A stretch of 12,620 nt of DNA from Deltaproteobacteria bacterium (GTDB lineage Bacteria; Desulfobacterota; Deferrimicrobia; Deferrimicrobiales; Deferrimicrobiaceae), in assembly GCA_017889845.1 (NCBI GenBank), contig JAGGAJ010000033.1:1-12620 (forward strand), read 5' to 3'. The translations under genes were made by a program, and so were the position numbers. Positions 6,056 through 12,620 of the stretch are shown here, in pieces (positions within the stretch are counted from its first letter, which is position 1; every line of letters begins with the position of its first letter). The notes beneath the pieces are model-generated. The model did no database searches and was not told the DNA's origin. It saw nothing but the letters and a program-made list of their open reading frames with translations.

Positions 6056-6748
6056 TTGGAGAGTCTTTCGATCGTAATTCCTGTATTTAATGAAGTAAAT
6101 ACAATCAAGGGGATTTTGGAGCGCATACAAGAAGTTCATCTGCCCCAGATCGCAAACAGGGAAATTGTCGTTGTCGACGATTACTCCACGGATGGTACAA
6201 GGGATGTCCTGGATACGTATAAGGATCAAACCACCATCAAGATCATCCATCACGACAGGAACCGCGGGAAGGGAGCCGCGCTCAGGACCGGAATAGCGCA
6301 TACGACGGGCAGCCTCGTGATCATTCAGGATGCCGACCTGGAGTATGACCCACAGGAGTACCCCAAACTCCTGGCGCCTATCATGGCGGGAAAAGCCGAC
6401 GTCGTGTACGGATCCCGATTCGCGGGCGGCGAGTCAAAGCGGGTGCTTTATTACTGGCACTTCCTGGGGAACAAATTCCTCACCACGCTCTCCAACATGT
6501 TCACCAACATCAACCTGACGGATATGGAAACGTGCTACAAGGTGTTTCGGGGGGAGATCATCCGAAGCATACGGATCGAGGAGGACCGATTCGGTTTCGA
6601 GCCGGAGGTGACATCCAAAGTGGCACGCATGGGGTGCCGGATCTACGAGGTCGGCATCAGTTATTCCGGGCGAACCTACGCCGAAGGGAAGAAGATCAAC
6701 TGGAAGGACGGGGTTCGAGCCGTATGGTGCATCGTCAAATACCGCTGA
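6056..6748 (+). CDS. Family 2 glycosyltransferase, DPM1/polyprenyl-phosphate sugar synthase-like
   Basis: GT-A fold enzymes of this kind move a sugar from a nucleotide donor to polyprenyl phosphate at the inner face of the membrane. The 230-residue protein has SIVIPVFNE at its N-terminus, VVDDYSTDGT, NRGKGAALRTGI, the metal-binding QDADLEYDP, and YGSRFAGG. The GFEPEVTSKVAR and KINWKDGVRAVW segments follow near the end. There is no membrane segment. TTG at 6056 is the start: AGGAGA (6045-6050) is 5 bases upstream and the motif begins at once. Base composition is foreign to the neighbours: G+C is 20/60 in 6061-6120, against 47/60 in 5461-5520 within larE, rising toward the 3' end. This suggests recent acquisition. 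It converges on a decayed membrane glycosyltransferase gene. The exact donor and acceptor are unknown. Confidence 0.87.
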   Translation: MESLSIVIPVFNEVNTIKGILERIQEVHLPQIANREIVVVDDYSTDGTRDVLDTYKDQTTIKIIHHDRNRGKGAALRTGIAHTTGSLVIIQDADLEYDPQEYPKLLAPIMAGKADVVYGSRFAGGESKRVLYYWHFLGNKFLTTLSNMFTNINLTDMETCYKVFRGEIIRSIRIEEDRFGFEPEVTSKVARMGCRIYEVGISYSGRTYAEGKKINWKDGVRAVWCIVKYR

Positions 6749-8003
6749 TTTGCCCACGGCCTCGCGCACATGGTCGCTGAGAAATCTCCCGCGAGGGTAC
6801 GGCTCCACCATCACGTACGTCGCATTTGACGTGCGGACCATCTCGGCCAGTTTCTCCGGACGGATCCGGAACTTTCCCTCCGGCTCGTAAAACGTTGCCA
6901 TATCCGCGATTGCAGCCATCGAGACGGCCTTGCGACCCGTGTAGAGGGAGCAGTTCGGGTCGACCACGCAGGCGATCACATCGCCGGGCGCGGTGTTGCT
7001 GCGGATCCATTCGACGCGGTTCAGGGCCGGCTGGACGTGCGCGTTGGTCAACCGGACATGCCCGCCATGGACGGCCGCCACAACGATAGCCGCCCCGGTG
7101 ATCGTTGCGGTGACCCGAAGCGCCCGGGCCGATGGCTGCATGCGCTGAAACCCCTCCCACATCGCCAACAGGATCAGGGGCAACACGGGCACGATAAACC
7201 TCGGAGGGGGCGGGAACGGCCACGGCGAAGCGCCAGCCCAGGTCGTGGACGATGCGCGAGAACCATCCGCCGTAGTTCATGTAGTATTCGTAAACGGGGG
7301 GCACCTCGCTTGCCGGCCCCTGCCACAACCGGCACAACCCCACGGCGAGTCCCACACCCAGGATACCGCCCGCCAGAACCCGCCACCTGCGGTGCCCGGC
7401 CATCACCAGGATCATCGCCAGAACCAGGGCCAGCCCCACGGTCCGCGTCTGGTATGCCAGGTTGGCCACCCAACCCGCGGCAAGTCCCAGGCCCGGAGAG
7501 GGGTCCTCGCGGACAGACCGCTCCAGCAGCCACAGCACCCCCGTCGAGATGCCCCATACGCCAACTGGGACATCACGTCGTTCGCCAGCGTGCCCGTGGC
7601 CGGCAGAGCCGCGCACACTCCGGCAATCACCGCCGCCACCCAACCGCTCGCACCGACGGTGCGCAACAGGCCGTTTGTCAGGCAGAGAACCACGGCGCCC
7701 GACAGAAGCGAGACCGCCTTCAGCCAGACGATGGTGCCCGGGAAGTCGCCCGCGATCCACCAGACAACGGCGAGCATGGCGGGGAAGACGACGGAGTACT
7801 TCCGGTGGAAAGGTTCCCCGGGAAGACTGGTGATGCGGTACTCGCCGGTTGCGGCAAGCGATCGGCCCGTGACGGCATTAATCCCGTCGTCGTGGTTGGC
7901 TCCGAAGTCCGCTGTGGAAAGCGACATGGCGTCCACGACCAAGGAAGAGACCGACGGTCCCGGCAAGCACGATCTGGGGCAAACGGGATTTCAGCATGCC
8001 CAT
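6749..8003 (-). pseudogene. GT39/PMT-like membrane glycosyltransferase, frameshifted and C-terminally truncated
   Basis: Reading across three minus-strand frames gives one continuous protein. It begins MLKSRLPQIVLAGTVGLFL, continues with VVDAMSLSTADF and DDGINAVTGRSLAATGEYRI, and then SLPGEPFHRKYSVVFPAMLA. Those are the N-terminal Asp loop and KYP-like motif of PMT/GT39 lipid-linked sugar transferases. Several hydrophobic segments, RFIVPVLPLILLAMWEGF and a soluble C-terminal stretch (NTAPGDVIACVVDPN) follow. Frame changes are near 7941 (one extra base at GG), near 7555 (one base lost or two gained in a G run), and near 7200 (one extra base). The C-terminal end has no stop of its own and runs into the antisense of the glycosyltransferase at about 6748, so its last residues seem to be lost. 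About 418 codons remain, against roughly 500 in the family. No clear ribosome site precedes ATG at 8003. Confidence 0.8.
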
Positions 8004-8080
8004 GCCGTATATGCATCTGATACGTAGAGCCTGTGCCTGCGCAAATAGCCCCAAAGGAACGCGCATGCCATCGGATATGT

Positions 8081-8105
8081 TGAAAACGTTCCTTCCATCG
8101 GAAGG
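8081..8105 (-). terminator. Weak intrinsic terminator candidate after mogA
   Basis: On the minus strand, CCTTCC-GAT-GGAAGG (8105-8091) forms a 6-base stem with a 3-base loop, 10 bases past the mogA stop codon. It is followed by AACGTTTTCA. The T run is short and offset by four bases, so termination may be inefficient. Its position at the end of the minus-strand operon supports the call. Confidence 0.4.
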
Positions 8106-8115
8106 GGATGCCGTA

Positions 8116-8610
8116 TCAGGAACCCGGGGCGCAATCTCCACCCTCTCCCCGGATCTTCCCGATCGCGTGGAGCAGCACGGGGAGAAGGACCGCCAGATTC
8201 TCCCGGGCGCCCCCGGGGCTCCCCGGCAGGTTGACGATCAGCGACTTCCCGCGGATCCCGGCTAACCCCCGCGAGAGCATCGCCGTGGGGACCCGCGCCT
8301 GGCTATCCGCCCGCATCGCCTCCGCCATCCCCGGCACTTCCCGGTCCAGGATCGATCCCGTCGCCTCGGGTGTCACGTCCCGCGGATCGACCCCGGTGCC
8401 GCCGGTCGTCACGATCAGATCGATGCCCAGTGCGTCGCTGAAGTGGAGGAGGGAGCGCCGGATGAAGGGGATCTCATCGGGGACGACGACCTGCTGGAGG
8501 ATCTCCGCGGGAAGGGACCGCAGCATCTCCGCCACGGCGGGGCCGGAGGCGTCCGGGCGCTCCCCCCGGAAGGATCGGTCGGAAACGGTGAGTACCGCGG
8601 CACGGATCAC
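8116..8610 (-). CDS. mogA: MogA/MoaB family molybdopterin adenylyltransferase
   Basis: MogA adenylates molybdopterin before molybdenum or tungsten insertion. The 164-residue protein is the usual single-domain length. It begins AAVLTVSDRSFRGE and has the nucleotide-binding TTGGTG (68-73), PRDVTPEAT (76-84) and NLPGSPGGARE (127-137), all hallmarks of the family. GTG at 8610 is the start, with GGGAG about 5 bases upstream. It lies 25 bases after the MOSC gene and is probably the last gene of the operon, with a weak hairpin behind it. MOSC-MogA pairs or fusions are common in anaerobic deltaproteobacteria; here they are separate genes. MogA and MoaB are hard to tell apart by sequence alone. Confidence 0.92.
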   Translation of the reverse strand: MIRAAVLTVSDRSFRGERPDASGPAVAEMLRSLPAEILQQVVVPDEIPFIRRSLLHFSDALGIDLIVTTGGTGVDPRDVTPEATGSILDREVPGMAEAMRADSQARVPTAMLSRGLAGIRGKSLIVNLPGSPGGARENLAVLLPVLLHAIGKIRGEGGDCAPGS

Positions 8611-8635
8611 GATCGCTCCCGCCGCTCCCGCCGCC

Positions 8636-9091
8636 TCATCCGTCCGCTTTCGCGACCGGGTCGCCGGGCGCGACCACCCCGCCGCGAAGCACGCGGGCGA
8701 AGATCCCTTCGCGGGGCATCACGCAGTCCCCCGCCTGGAAGTAGATGGCGCACCGGTCGTGGCACTCCTTCCCGATCTGGGAGATCTCCACGAGGGCCTC
8801 GCCGACCTGCAGCAGGTCCCCCACCTTCAGGGCGGTGAGGTCGATCCCCTCCACGGTGACGTTCTCCGCGAAGTCCCCCGGGCCCACGGCGAGCCCCTTT
8901 TCCCTCATCTTCGCGATGCTCTCCGCCGCCAGAAGGCTCACCTGCCGGTGGCCGGGACCGGCGTGGGCGTCCCGCTCCACGCCGTGGTCCGGCACGAGGG
9001 TCGCCCGCGGCACCGGGCTCTTCCGCTCCCCCTTCCGTCCGCTCACGCTGACGGCAACCACCCTGGCCCGCATCGCGCCCGAAGTGCCCAT
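8636..9091 (-). CDS. MOSC domain-containing protein
   Basis: MOSC is the molybdenum cofactor sulfurase C-terminal domain, a beta-barrel thought to bind sulfur or Moco-type ligands. The 151-residue protein is a stand-alone domain. It shows RVVAVSVSGRKGERKSPV at its start, DHGVERDAHAG, RQVSLLA, and PGDFAENVTVEGIDL. Its C-terminal half has the segment IGKECHDRCA followed by GDCVMPREGIFARVL, with Cys110, Cys114 and Cys123. The cysteine in GDCVMPREG is the conserved one. ATG at 9091 overlaps the upstream stop by one base (TGATG). A later ATG at 9073 would begin MRARVV and is possible. It is followed by mogA, so a role in Moco maturation or in sulfur delivery to the cofactor is inferred. Confidence 0.9.
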   Translation of the reverse strand: MGTSGAMRARVVAVSVSGRKGERKSPVPRATLVPDHGVERDAHAGPGHRQVSLLAAESIAKMREKGLAVGPGDFAENVTVEGIDLTALKVGDLLQVGEALVEISQIGKECHDRCAIYFQAGDCVMPREGIFARVLRGGVVAPGDPVAKADG

Positions 9092-10527
9092 CACACCTTG
9101 AGGATGTTGGATTTGAAGATCAGCTTCTCGTGGTCGTCCCCGTCCTCGGGATAGGCGGCGTGTCCGAAGCGGACGTCGACGCGCGCCGCCGGGATCCGCT
9201 TCCGGACATCGTCCGCCTCGGCGGAGATGGCTTTCTTGATGCGGGGGATGGCGCTGACCTTCCCGTCCTCCGCCTCCGGCAGGATCATCCCGAACTTCCT
9301 TTCGCTGATCCGGGCCACGACGTCGTACTCCCGCAGGGAGGCCCGGACCGCCTTCGCCACCTGCTTCATCACCTGGTCCCCACGGGCGGGGCGGCCGGGC
9401 TCCCCGGGTACCCGAACATCCACCTCGCAGATCATGAGGACCAGTCGCCGGCGGAACCGCTTCGACCGGCTGATTTCGTGGAGGAGGCGCTCCTGGAAAT
9501 ATTTCAGCGTGGGAAGGCCCGTCCCCTCGTCCAGGTTCTTCAACCGCTCGTTTCGTTCGTAGGCGATGGCGTTGGTCACCGCCTTCTCCGAGTACCGGAG
9601 GAACTTTCCGAACGTGACGACGTCTTCCGTGGTGAACGAGGAAGGGAAGAAGGTCTTGTGCGGGAACTTGTCGAAGATCGAGACGGTTCCCACGATCTCC
9701 CCCTCCCCCCGCAGCGGGAGGCAGATCAGGGTGCGGGCCACGCCGGCGTGCTCCTTCCAGGCCGGCTCCTGCGCCACGTCCCGGACGAGCACGTGCGGTT
9801 CCCCCTTGAGGACGGACTTGACGGCCTTCTTGTCCATGAGGAAGAGTTCCTTCTGCTCCCCCTCCGTCTTCATCCCGTAATACTCCCGAATCCCGTACCG
9901 GCCCGTTTCCGGATCCAGGAGCCGGATGACGCACGTCTCGGCCTCCATGATGAGGCACGACGAGGTGGCCACGAGCTTGAGGAGCCGGGAGAGGTCGAGG
10001 GTGGAGATGATGTTGACTCCCGCCTCGTTGATGGCGGCGATCTTCGTCATCCGGAGCGCGGCGGACTCCTCCCGGAGGGACGCGCCCACGGCTTCCGACA
10101 GCCACGTGGCGGCTTCCGTGAGCGCCGCGATGCGGGCGTCCGGAACGTCGACCTCCGTCACGGCATGGACGATCAGCACGCCGTTGGATTCCCCGGAAGA
10201 GACGAGGGGGAACAGCATCACCGTCCCGCGGCGACGGCTCCCGGGGGGAAGATCCCGCTCCGCGAGGAGGACCGGCCGCCGTTCCGCGAGGGCAAGCTCC
10301 TCGAGGGTCCCTTCCGCGGCGAAATGGAAGTCCGGCGGCGACGGCTCCATCCGGAGCGTCGTGGTGCGGAGATAGAAATCCTCGCTGTCCCGGTCGAAGA
10401 GGAGGACGGAGACGGGGCCGCCGCCGACGTACTCCGATGCCGCCGCGGAGAACTCGCGCAGCCGCTCCTCGACCGGCTTCCCGGACCGGAGGATCTCCCC
10501 CGCCCGCTTGCCGAATTCCGTCGTCAC
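9091..10527 (-). CDS. GAF-GAF protein with a degenerate GGDEF domain
   Basis: This 478-residue cytosolic protein has two GAF-like sensor domains (about residues 15-150 and 165-325) and a diguanylate cyclase-type domain (about 330-475). The third domain keeps the fold markers DEGTGLPTLKYF, GDQVMKQVAKAVR and DVVARIS...FGMILPE. However, the signature GGDEF is replaced by SERKF (408-412), and the first metal-binding loop reads CEVD instead of DxD. It should not make cyclic di-GMP. It may bind nucleotide or act as a protein-interaction module. There is no receiver domain or membrane segment. GTG at 10527 overlaps the stop of the MglA-like GTPase (GTGA), and its own stop overlaps the MOSC start. 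Tight coupling to the GTPase suggests it is that protein's partner, sensor or effector. The ligand of the GAF domains is unknown. Confidence 0.85.
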   Translation of the reverse strand: MTTEFGKRAGEILRSGKPVEERLREFSAAASEYVGGGPVSVLLFDRDSEDFYLRTTTLRMEPSPPDFHFAAEGTLEELALAERRPVLLAERDLPPGSRRRGTVMLFPLVSSGESNGVLIVHAVTEVDVPDARIAALTEAATWLSEAVGASLREESAALRMTKIAAINEAGVNIISTLDLSRLLKLVATSSCLIMEAETCVIRLLDPETGRYGIREYYGMKTEGEQKELFLMDKKAVKSVLKGEPHVLVRDVAQEPAWKEHAGVARTLICLPLRGEGEIVGTVSIFDKFPHKTFFPSSFTTEDVVTFGKFLRYSEKAVTNAIAYERNERLKNLDEGTGLPTLKYFQERLLHEISRSKRFRRRLVLMICEVDVRVPGEPGRPARGDQVMKQVAKAVRASLREYDVVARISERKFGMILPEAEDGKVSAIPRIKKAISAEADDVRKRIPAARVDVRFGHAAYPEDGDDHEKLIFKSNILKV

Positions 10528-11699
10528 GCTTCCTCCATGGAGATCCGGATCCGAAGGCGCACCGGATTCCCCGCGGCGTCCAGGAACAGGGCCGGGAGCA
10601 CGGCGTGCCCCTCCGGCGTGACGAAGGGGCTCTCGAATTTCAGGAATGTGAGGCCACCCTCTTCCACTTCAACCGACACGGCGGGGGGGGTAGAGGTAGC
10701 CGGCTGGACGGGCGGAGGGACTGGCTCGACGGGCGGAGGGACTGGCTCGACAGGCGGAGGGACTGGATCGACAGGCGGAGGGACTGGCTCGACAGGCGGA
10801 GGGACTGGCTCGACGAACGGCGGTCCCTCCGGGGCCTTCCCCTCGACCTCGATCTCCTCGAGTTCCTCGAACTCCACCGGTGCGGGGCGGGACGCCTCGA
10901 CCCTCCGCAGGGATGTCGCCTCCAATTCGACGTCGACCACACGGGCCCTCTCCGGGAATGCCTCCAAGGAGGTGGGGTGGGGGGGTTCGCGGATCTCCTC
11001 GGCGTCTGTGATCTCCTCAAGCGGCTCCGCCTCCTGGATCGTGAAGGTCTTCTGGATCCGGGCGTCGGCCAGATCACCGATGTCTTCGTGCGCCGCCATC
11101 TCCCCCGGCATGAGGAGCGTTTTCCGGAGGTTTGCGAACACCAGCCGGGAGATGGCCACCAGCGTCTCCGTGACCCCCTTGCCCGAGGGCGCCACCGCTT
11201 CGTACGTGGGAACGCGGAGGAAGTTGAGGCTCTTGTCCAGCTCCCCGACGGGGGCGACGTTCCTCAGGTCCCGCTTGTTATACTGGAGCACGAAGGGGAG
11301 TTCCTCGAGTTTCTTCCCGTAGGTGGAGAGGTTGTCCATCAGGTTCCGGAGGCTCTCCAGGTTGCTGTTCATCATCTCGCGCTGCGAGTCGGCGACGAAG
11401 ACGACGCCGTCGACCCCCTGCAACACCAACCGGCGCGTGGCGTTGTAGAACACCTGTCCGGGTACCGTGTACAGGTGGAACCGGACCTTGAACCCCTTGA
11501 TCAGGCCGAGGTCGATGGGGAGGAAGTCGAAGAAGAGGGTCCGGTCCGTTTCCGTGGGGAGGGAGATCAGGCGGCCCTTCTGATCGGGCCGGAGGATCTT
11601 GTGGACCATCTCGATGTTCGTCGTCTTCCCGGAAAGACCTGGCCCGTAATAGACGATCTTGGCGCTGAGTTCGCGGGTGGCGTAGTTGAACAGGGCCAT
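10524..11699 (-). CDS. MglA-like small GTPase with a long acidic/proline-rich C-terminal extension
   Basis: MglA is a Ras-like GTPase that sets cell polarity in Myxococcus. Residues 1-195 match it closely: YYGPGLSGKTTN (17-28, P-loop with Lys25), SLPTETDRTLFFDFLP, LYTVPGQVFYNATR (77-89, the atypical switch 2), and NKRDL (141-145). Canonical MglA ends near residue 195, but this protein has 391. The extension holds an acidic linker (200-290), five copies of a proline-rich heptad (about 298-332), and a compact C-terminal segment (345-391, TFLKFESPFVTPEGHAVLPALFL) that might dock to another protein. No Roadblock-family MglB is in the window. The following GAF/degenerate-GGDEF gene overlaps by 4 bases. 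ATG at 11699 is preceded by GGGAG with 5 bases between. The extension's role is unknown. Confidence 0.9.
   Translation of the reverse strand: MALFNYATRELSAKIVYYGPGLSGKTTNIEMVHKILRPDQKGRLISLPTETDRTLFFDFLPIDLGLIKGFKVRFHLYTVPGQVFYNATRRLVLQGVDGVVFVADSQREMMNSNLESLRNLMDNLSTYGKKLEELPFVLQYNKRDLRNVAPVGELDKSLNFLRVPTYEAVAPSGKGVTETLVAISRLVFANLRKTLLMPGEMAAHEDIGDLADARIQKTFTIQEAEPLEEITDAEEIREPPHPTSLEAFPERARVVDVELEATSLRRVEASRPAPVEFEELEEIEVEGKAPEGPPFVEPVPPPVEPVPPPVDPVPPPVEPVPPPVEPVPPPVQPATSTPPAVSVEVEEGGLTFLKFESPFVTPEGHAVLPALFLDAAGNPVRLRIRISMEEA
10711..10815 (-). repeat. Five 21-base tandem repeats inside the MglA-like gene
   Basis: Five head-to-tail copies of a 21-base unit (plus strand GGCGGAGGGACTGGCTCGAC plus one base) differ at only a few positions: one copy has GGATCG, and the last base alternates G/A. 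Each unit encodes one heptad of the PVEPVPP type, with a Glu-to-Asp change in one. Near-identity at DNA level points to recent slippage or expansion, so copy number probably varies between strains. Confidence 0.95.
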
Positions 11700-11715
11700 G
11701 GGGTCTCCCGTCGGG

Positions 11716-12192
11716 CTAGTGTCTCTGGGCCAATATCCGCCGGGCCTCCAGGCGCACGGCGGCGGACAGACCGCGGTTCTGCATCAGGATCCGCAACTCG
11801 TTCGTCTGGAACGCACGCAGGAACCGGATGGCCGCCGGCGGCGGGGTGCGGGGGTTCTGGACCAGCGCCGACACCACCTGCCGGTTCGACGTCCACTGCC
11901 GGCTTTCCGCGATCGCCCGCAGGATCTCCTCGTGGGTCTGCGTAGAGGCTGCGTACGACAGGATGTCCTGTTCGGTCAGCTTGGGGCTTTGCATCACCGC
12001 GCGCGCCACGATGCTGCTCATGTCGCGCGAGAGGATGCTCCGCACCTCCCGGTTCCCCTTCGCGGCCAGTTCCACCTTCATGGGGACCGAGAGGCCGGCG
12101 ACGTACGCCTGGAGGGATCTGCGCCCCTCCTCGCCGATCGGCCTGTCCTCGGTCAGGGCGGTCCCGGCGGTTTCCTGCCCGGCCGCGGTCAC
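11716..12192 (-). CDS. Small helical-repeat protein of unknown function
   Basis: I do not recognise a named family. The 158-residue product has a polar N-terminus and then repeated amphipathic helices, such as NREVRSILSRDMSSIVARAV, DILSYAASTQTHEEILRAIA, RQVVSALVQNPRTPPPAAIRFL and NELRILMQNRGLSAAVRLEA. The recurring pattern of helix, short turn and Asn-Pro resembles HEAT/ARM or leucine-rich-repeat-variant scaffolds. There is no signal peptide, membrane segment or cysteine. GTG at 12192 overlaps the stop of the EF-G gene (GTGA). Its ribosome site, GGAGGAGG, is encoded by the glutamate codons at the EF-G C-terminus. It lies 16 bases ahead of the MglA-like GTPase on the same transcript. An adaptor for that GTPase is a guess from position only. 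Confidence 0.75.
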   Translation of the reverse strand: MTAAGQETAGTALTEDRPIGEEGRRSLQAYVAGLSVPMKVELAAKGNREVRSILSRDMSSIVARAVMQSPKLTEQDILSYAASTQTHEEILRAIAESRQWTSNRQVVSALVQNPRTPPPAAIRFLRAFQTNELRILMQNRGLSAAVRLEARRILAQRH

Positions 12193-12620
12193 TCCTCCTC
12201 CTCCACCCCGACCTCCTTCTTCGACTCGGCGATCACCTTGTCCGCGATGGCGGCGGGAATTTCCTCGTAGTGGGACACCTTCATGGTGAACTGGCCGCGG
12301 CCCGACGTGATGGACCGCAGGTCGGATGAGTAGCGGAGCACCTCGGCCAGCGGCACCTGGCACTTCACGATCTGGCTCTTCCCGAGGGCGTCCACCCCCA
12401 GCACCCTTCCGCGGCGGCCGTTCAGGTCGCCGATGATGTCCCCCACGCTCTCCTCCGGCACCACCACCTCCATCTCGGCGATCGGTTCGAGGAGCACCGG
12501 CTTCGAGGCCAGGGCCGCCTTCTTGAAGGCGAGGGAGCCGGCGATCTTGAACGCCATCTCCGAGGAGTCGACGTTGTGGAACGATCCGTCGAACACGGTG
12601 GCGCGCACGTCCACCACCGG
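12189..12620 (-). CDS. Translation elongation factor G-type protein, C-terminal part (cut by window edge)
   Basis: EF-G moves tRNA and mRNA through the ribosome using GTP. Only the last roughly 143 residues are visible, covering the end of domain IV and domain V: PVVDVRATVFDGSFHNVDSS, EMAFKIAGSLAFKKA, LLEPIAEMEVVVPEE, GDIIGDLNGRRGRVLG, and PLAEVLRYSSDLRSITSGRG, followed by HYEEIPA. The wording SFHNVDSS and LRSITSGRGQF fits the EF-G2/FusA2-like paralogues at least as well as housekeeping FusA. No str-operon genes (rpsG, tuf) follow it; instead a helical protein and an MglA-like GTPase do, which also points to a paralogue. It ends in a poly-glutamate tail (GVEEEE). The start lies beyond base 12620. 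Confidence 0.93.
   Translation of the reverse strand, partial: PVVDVRATVFDGSFHNVDSSEMAFKIAGSLAFKKAALASKPVLLEPIAEMEVVVPEESVGDIIGDLNGRRGRVLGVDALGKSQIVKCQVPLAEVLRYSSDLRSITSGRGQFTMKVSHYEEIPAAIADKVIAESKKEVGVEEEE

Noticed and set aside
6434..7192. A 252-codon minus-strand frame overlapping the glycosyltransferase gene
   Set aside because: Only its part above about 6749 is real (the C-terminal part of the broken GT39-like gene); below that it is antisense to the family 2 gene and shows no family motif.
9091..10527. Active diguanylate cyclase
   Set aside because: The signature reads SERKF and the first metal-binding loop is altered, so catalysis is not expected.
10711..10815. Tandem array considered as a CRISPR or regulatory repeat
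   Set aside because: Units are contiguous with no spacers and stay in frame within a coding gene as a proline-rich heptad.
9130..11322. A 730-codon open frame on the plus strand
   Set aside because: It is antisense to the GAF and MglA-like genes, is rich in Arg, Gly and Asp as expected of a GC-driven shadow, and shows no domain motif; the minus-strand genes are unmistakable.

Overview
This is a GC-rich window that reads like the chromosome of a deltaproteobacterial-type anaerobe (Desulfobacterota, Geobacter or Deferrimicrobium-like). The placement is inferred from gene content: a CarD-ispD pair, a 2-hydroxyacyl-CoA dehydratase activase, a DUF362 remnant, LarE, an MglA-type GTPase and a MOSC/MogA pair. 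No rRNA or tRNA gene, CRISPR array, IS element or prophage was seen.

Left part (1-1899). The 5' part of ispD and an intact carD lie on the minus strand. carD has a near-consensus promoter placed so close to its ATG that the mRNA should be leaderless. Diverging from it on the plus strand is a 65-codon reading frame that is the two ends of a DUF362 protein fused in frame, with the middle missing. It is followed by an intact 2-hydroxyacyl-CoA dehydratase activase that has no dehydratase partner in the window.

Sulfur-transfer part (1978-5955). A class V (PLP) aminotransferase-like gene on the minus strand diverges from a tightly overlapping plus-strand operon: a ThiF/MoeB-type E1-like adenylyltransferase, a cysteine-rich PP-loop ATPase with an NFACT-R-like C-terminus, and LarE. 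Together these suggest a small sulfur-activation and sulfur-insertion cassette. The E1 gene also seems to start at or next to its transcription start.

Accessory part (5956-8115). GC content drops abruptly after larE. This stretch has a DPM1-like family 2 glycosyltransferase and, converging on it, a GT39/PMT-like membrane glycosyltransferase pseudogene with three frameshifts and no proper C-terminus. It looks like an acquired and decaying envelope-glycosylation patch.

Right part (8116-12620), all on the minus strand and probably one transcript. In transcription order it holds the C-terminus of an EF-G-type factor, a small helical-repeat protein of unknown function, an MglA-like GTPase with a long acidic and proline-rich C-terminal extension, a GAF-GAF protein with a degenerate GGDEF domain, a MOSC-domain protein and MogA. 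Start and stop codons overlap (GTGA, GTGA, TGATG) or are separated by only a few bases. The GTPase plus inactive GGDEF sensor looks like a signalling pair; the last two genes belong to molybdenum cofactor metabolism.
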